20,106 nt of DNA from Ophiothrix spiculata (taxonomy: Eukaryota > Echinodermata > Ophiuroidea > Amphilepidida > Ophiotrichidae): NCBI GenBank assembly GCA_000969725.1, contig JXSR01S022887.1, one strand, 5' to 3'. The notes under the pieces are model-generated. The model was not told the origin of the DNA. It did not search any database and was given only the letters and a program-made list of their open reading frames with translations. The position numbers were made by a program, and so were the translations under genes. This document shows positions 15,887 to 20,106 of the stretch, one piece after another. Each line of letters begins with the position of its first letter. Within the stretch, counting starts at the first letter, position 1.

Positions 15887-16450
15887 TGATGAGACGGGTC
15901 TGGTATCTTTTTTTGACTGACGTAATGGTATTTAATCCACTTAGCAGTGTAGATCAAGTGGATTCGTATAAGTACATTTCCATTCTTTAACGACCATCAT
16001 TCACGTTGCTGAAGACAGACATATATTGTACCACCAACAATTGAATGTTACCAAATTAAGGAATTTTGAATTCTGTTGTGTAACTGCCCATCAGCGATTA
16101 TTCCTTGTGGAAAAGGTTTTATTTATATGGAATTGTAAAAATTGCACAAGGAAGAAGTAAACTATAGGTCTCAAACCTTGCATCAAGTGAAATAAAGTAC
16201 ACTATACATCTTTGAATGAGGTGTGTTTAAATAGGCTCAACAAAAATTTATTGGGACAGTTCTATTGAAAATCCAGAGTGCAGGGTCCCGTTGTATGTAA
16301 ATGAAGACCTTAATATGTATTTTGGTTTACGCTGTCCAATACATTTTTCTTTTGCCTATAAATGTCGAGTTTGTTGATTGCTTATCTGAATGTTTTGAGA
16401 TGGTATTGTAACTCATTAAATTCACCAAGATGTGTTGTGTGTCCAACATA

Positions 16451-16720
16451 AACTTTTTCTGATTTTGGTACCAAAATATTACTCATATTTTCTCGTATTC
16501 CATGTGAAATTTCACGACTAAAGCTGTGAAGTTTTAGAGATATGGGTAAAAAATGTGTCTTATTATGGTAACCATAATTAATGTATTCAGCAAAGTATAA
16601 GAAGCTATGAAATACATAATGACTTATAAAATCAAAATAGTTGGGCCAATTTATTGAAATTTGAAATTTAGACCTCTTGAGTAGTGATCTTTCTATGAAA
16701 CCAAAATCCAAATTTTGACA
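16451..16720. repeat. Dispersed repeat of unknown family, copy B
   Basis: Same-orientation homologue of 11181-11468, sharing AAATATTACTCATATTTTCT, TTATGGTAACCATAATT, GAAATTTGAAATT and AGTAGTGATCTTTC. The copies are considerably diverged, with several small indels. The 146-codon open frame on the opposite strand covers this repeat and has no protein-family resemblance. Confidence 0.75.
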
Positions 16721-16950
16721 CATCAGACCATGCATGTCCTTTAATAAGTGCAAGAGCAACTGTGTATCACAACTGCAGTTTTTGAAAAAGTGAAACTGAC
16801 TTTTTGTTAAAGGTCTGTTCACTATTCAGAGTAATGAGACTCTTTTACCATTCCCAAACATTCATGATAATCAGTTCAACTCATTCAATGTAATGAATAT
16901 GTATTTATGATGAAATGAATTCTTAATCGTTTTTGTGTAGCACAACTCAA

Positions 16951-17526
16951 GCCTGGTTCAGAGTCTTATGTCACTTTATCATGTGTAAAAAATTCATATG
17001 TCTCGCATCTGGGATTCAAAAAATGGAGGAATAGGAGATTTGTTCCTTTTTGTTGGTAAACTACTAGATAATTAAAGTAATAACATTATTTAGCCTTATA
17101 TTTAGTGTGTACAGCAAACACAATTATGGAGGTATTTTGTACTCTCGCTTTAAAAAGTTAAGCCGTGCAAGTGGTCACAAAACTCTGCTGAAAAGCTTCA
17201 TTATACATTTTGCAAGGCTGTAGAACAAATTTCAACCTCTGAAAAATATTTGAAAACATGTTGATATTGAAATTTGATGAAATAAAAAAGAAATTTGGAG
17301 ATTCTTCTGAAAAGCAAACATGAGGGGATGTGAAACATAAATATTTGTTTTACTTTACAAAAATGTCAGGGTTTTGTAAACAAAATTAATTAACTGATCA
17401 ATACATGTTGAAAATTAATGGTTTGTACATATTGCTGCCGCCAAATAGCAAGATATTGATTTTTGCTTGCTAAAAAAAAGGTCATTGCAACACAGTGTTC
17501 ACCCAGACAGAGGCTCTGAACCAGGC
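16951..17526. mobile_element. Possible TIR element, 576 bp
   Basis: GCCTGGTTCAGAG at 16951-16963 is exactly inverted as CTCTGAACCAGGC at 17514-17526. Little further complementarity is seen inwards and no target duplication is visible. The interior is AT-rich without coding capacity. Confidence 0.5.
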
Positions 17527-17790
17527 ATTACAAACAAAATCATCACTAATAAAGGCTTCTGCCTCTCATCACTAACAGCATCTACTTGTGAAAGACATCC
17601 ATGCATTAGTTGTATGCTTAGGTAGCTTGATCAATTATTAATAGTCACTAACATTCGCATTGTGATAAAAAAAAACATGTCCAAGCAGTTAAAATTTAAA
17701 AATTAATAATGTGGTTAATTCACAACGTATTGGCCCTCTTTCAAGAAGCATTTGCAATATACAAAATGTTGCTGTCACAGATTTTACTAA

Positions 17791-18700
17791 ATAACCTGTC
17801 AAAAAAGTTTGGAAACTTTTTTTAGCCGCCTATATATCATTTGTTTGAATCTTGGTCATCTATTTGATACAATATTTGATTAGCTAACAATCTCATCTTT
17901 ACAATGATACCAAATTTATAACAAGAGCTTGCTTTATGGCTGAGTAATTCTGCTTTCTTAGCAGGTGGGTCACAGACAGCGTGTGACAAAATTGAGCAGT
18001 GTCTGTGTCAATCCTACTGATTATGATGCTATAGGATAAATCAGTGAATGGATGAATGAATAAGTTGTTTGTTTTTATTAACAAAACAAAGTTCACTTAC
18101 CTTAATTAATTGCGACTAAAATCTCAGTATGCACCTGTCCTTGGCATCCCGTTTCACGTAAATGTTTAAAGTTTTGATACCACGTTTCACTAACATCAAA
18201 TGTTGCTACAACTTGCTTTTGTGAACCAACTTTAAGTTGGTCTATGCATGAGTTTTAGTAAGATTTAGTAATCTCTCCATGATAAATCCTGGATTTAACA
18301 CCAAATGATCACTTTAGAGGAAGTACCAGACAAGATGAATTAATTAAATAAACTCTAAAACTTTTAATCTTATCCTCACCTTTTGTTATTCAAAAACAAA
18401 CTGTTATTCAGTATTACCAAGTTAATTCATTCATCCATTCATTACTGATTTATCCTATAGCATCATAATCAACAAGATGACACAGATACTGCTCAATTTT
18501 GTCAAATGCTGACTGTGACCTACCTGCTAATAAAGTAGAATTACTCAGCCATTAAGCAAGCTATTGTTGAAAAATTGGTCGTCATTTTAAAGAGGAGATT
18601 ATTAGCTAATCAAATATTGTATAATAAAGATAAACAAGATTAAAATAAATGAGATATAGGCGGCTAAAAAAAAATTTCAAACTTTTTTTGACAGGTTTAT
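17791..18700. mobile_element. Large foldback element, 910 bp
   Basis: ATAACCTGTCAAAAAAGTTT on the left is inverted on the right as AAACTTTTTTTGACAGGTTTAT. The arms, roughly 310 bp each, pair through AGCCGCCTATAT, GATTAGCTAA, TGGCTGAGTAATTCT and GATTATGATGCTATAGGATA (and the inverse of each). The central loop is about 18105-18375. No coding capacity. It is the longest palindromic element in the window. Confidence 0.87.
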
Positions 18701-19190
18701 GTCAGAATGTTTTTTTGGTTTTTTTTTTCATTTGAGAAATACTCCATTGATTGAGGCATTTTTGTCGTGCATATCTAGTTGCCGAAATAACATATTCAGG
18801 GCAATGTTAATTAAATATCAAATGTGAAAGTTTCAGCTTGTATAATGTTTTTACAATTCTGGACACATTTTGGGAGTACATGTTTTCTCCGTATATTCGC
18901 TCTCTACCATTGCAAAAATGTGTTTTTGTATACAATGGAGTCACGATATATTTGAGTACCTCCTGTAGCCGGGAGAGTACCTTTCCTTCATATTTCCACC
19001 TACATGAAAACCTTGGCAATCACTAAAAAACAAACAGCAAAAATTGTGTTCATTTGTCAACTGCACACAGCACAATATTTTTTTTCTGATCTAGCAAATT
19101 GCTGTGTATTTGCTCCCAGGAATAAATATACTTAGAGCTACAATACTAATGGCACTCTTGCTAAGCTCACATTTTTTTAGCCAGTAGAGT

Positions 19191-19662
19191 AGGACCATTT
19201 GCGACCCGTCATATCGAAGGTACCTTAAGGGTCCAAAATTGAAAATTGATTTTTTTTGGTCTCATCTGAAAGATTATATCGTAAGCTTTAAAATGAATCG
19301 TAAGCTTTAAAATGAAACCTTGCTTTTGGTTATTGGATGTTCGATTGCAAAGTTACATCCAAATTGGTATAAAGCATCGGGCTGATTCAGAAAACTATAG
19401 TTCTGAGAAAATTGAGTTTCTGTACTGGTAAAGCGTGAATGGAGAAAGGGTTTTCATCTTGGTTTTTAAAGCATTTGTCTTATGTTTTGGATGTTGAAAC
19501 CTGATTAACATGTAAGTGTATTCACTTTAAAGGTAACGTTTCTGATGAAATTAGAAATACGTCCTTGGACGTGATTTTGACAATGCTCAGCTTCAATGGC
19601 CTGTATCTTGTAAAATACTATGCTGACCTTAGAGTACCTTTCGATATGACGGGACACATTTC
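19191..19662. mobile_element. TIR element, about 470 bp
   Basis: ACCCGTCATATCGAAGGTAC (left, 19204 onwards) pairs with the inverse of GTACCTTTCGATATGACGGG (right, 19634 onwards), with weaker pairing outwards over ATTTGCG and TTAAGG. There is no clear target duplication. The interior includes the 19 bp tandem pair at 19279-19316. Confidence 0.7.
19279..19316 (+). repeat. Perfect 19 bp tandem duplication
   Basis: TCGTAAGCTTTAAAATGAA occurs twice in direct contact (19279-19297 and 19298-19316) with no difference, so it is probably recent slippage within the surrounding element. Confidence 0.9.
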
Positions 19663-20106
19663 GTTTTGTCTTTTGCTTCAAAATGTGCATCTCAAATCCG
19701 TTGTGGACAGTTCCATTAATAGAGCTTTTCCAAACTTTTTTTTTTAATATCTAGTTGATATCCGTTATGATCACTAGTTGGGAATTTCATTTCTTTGTAG
19801 TTTAGTTGCAATAACACACAGATAGTTCATTTTACTAATATACCAATGCTGTAAAATAAATTCTGAACAATTTTAACCCCAATTATGGATCTAACCTCGG
19901 GAGATGCTAGAAATGACATTTCATGGCATGTTTTATGCTTGGAATAGCGACAACGTAAAATATCACATAACACGTACCTGGAGTTTATTCATGAACATCT
20001 ACTTTCGCTATTCATTTGGGGACTAAGGCCAAAGAAAAAAACTGTCTCAGCTTCCCGCGCGCATAGGGTTAAAAATTCTAATTTTACCGCATTTCTTTTT
20101 TTTTTT

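Larger units (their letters stand above)
15445..20106 (+). other. Long intron running past the window edge
   Basis: Donor GTATGT, phase 1. No further PDZ-GEF exon is recognisable. It holds foldbacks 15515-15673, 15725-15886, 16951-17526 and 17791-18700, dispersed repeat copy B (16451-16720) and a TIR element at 19191-19662. The stretches 15887-16450, 18701-19190 and 19663-20106 are AT-rich with nothing recognisable. The tail of this protein family is poorly conserved, so an exon could be missed. Confidence 0.75.

Noticed and set aside
15487-15972. Direct repeat GATCAGTGGATTC..CGTATA (15489) and GATCAAGTGGATTCGTATA (15953)
   Set aside because: Only about 20 bases with a gap. It could be an old duplication around the two foldbacks, but chance is not excluded.
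16382-16822. 146-codon open frame on the - strand, the longest in the window
   Set aside because: It lies over dispersed repeat copy B, has no family resemblance and the homologous copy A is not open. Chance ORF in AT-rich repeat.
16941-17060. Possible next PDZ-GEF exon after TTTTTGTGTAG (frame starting AQLKPGSES)
   Set aside because: The phase would fit, but there is no good donor, the residues do not resemble the family, and most of the stretch lies inside a TIR element starting at 16951.

Overview
The window is animal genomic DNA: one long, intron-rich gene on the + strand, with ten recognisable coding exons. Every splice junction is GT-AG and the reading phases fit across all of them. 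Joined, the exons (1,873 nt) encode 624 complete residues of a PDZ-GEF, a RapGEF of the RAPGEF2/RAPGEF6 type (Drosophila Gef26, C. elegans pxf-1). The order is PDZ domain, conserved basic linker, Ras-association (RA) domain, CDC25-type RasGEF catalytic domain, then the start of the C-terminal tail. The N-terminal part (cyclic-nucleotide-binding-like and RasGEF-N/REM regions) and most of the C-terminal tail lie outside the window. The sequence is AT-rich. The mixture of Penelope-like, CR1/L2-like and tRNA-SINE remnants with many foldback/MITE elements suggests a marine invertebrate, probably a deuterostome (echinoderm, hemichordate or cephalochordate). The species cannot be named from sequence alone.

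Layout. 1-1324: upstream intron with a broken Penelope-like retroelement on the - strand. 1325-1565: PDZ exon. 1566-3301: intron with two foldback elements and copy 1 of a TIR element. 3302-3572: linker exon. 3573-6013: intron with copy 2 of that element, a GC-ended foldback, a 73-74 bp palindromic tandem array and a 0.64 kb foldback. 6014-6242 and 7326-7562: RA exons. 8885-9061, 9707-9806, 10776-10987 and 12122-12268: RasGEF domain exons. 13462-13611 and 15336-15444: post-catalytic region. 15445-20106: one intron running to the window edge, with several foldbacks and no further exon that I can recognise.

Everything outside the exons looks like intron and repeat. I see no second gene, no functional RNA gene, no CRISPR array and no operon. 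The unusual content is in the repeats: about fourteen independent inverted-repeat elements in 20 kb, three with clean target-site duplications of 5 or 6 bp; a tandem duplication of the 3' tail of a catalytic-domain exon whose extra copy has lost its splice donor; a palindrome core with four octamer (POU) motifs; and a foldback with a perfect CRE at its centre. I did not find a convincing new enzymatic or defence system.
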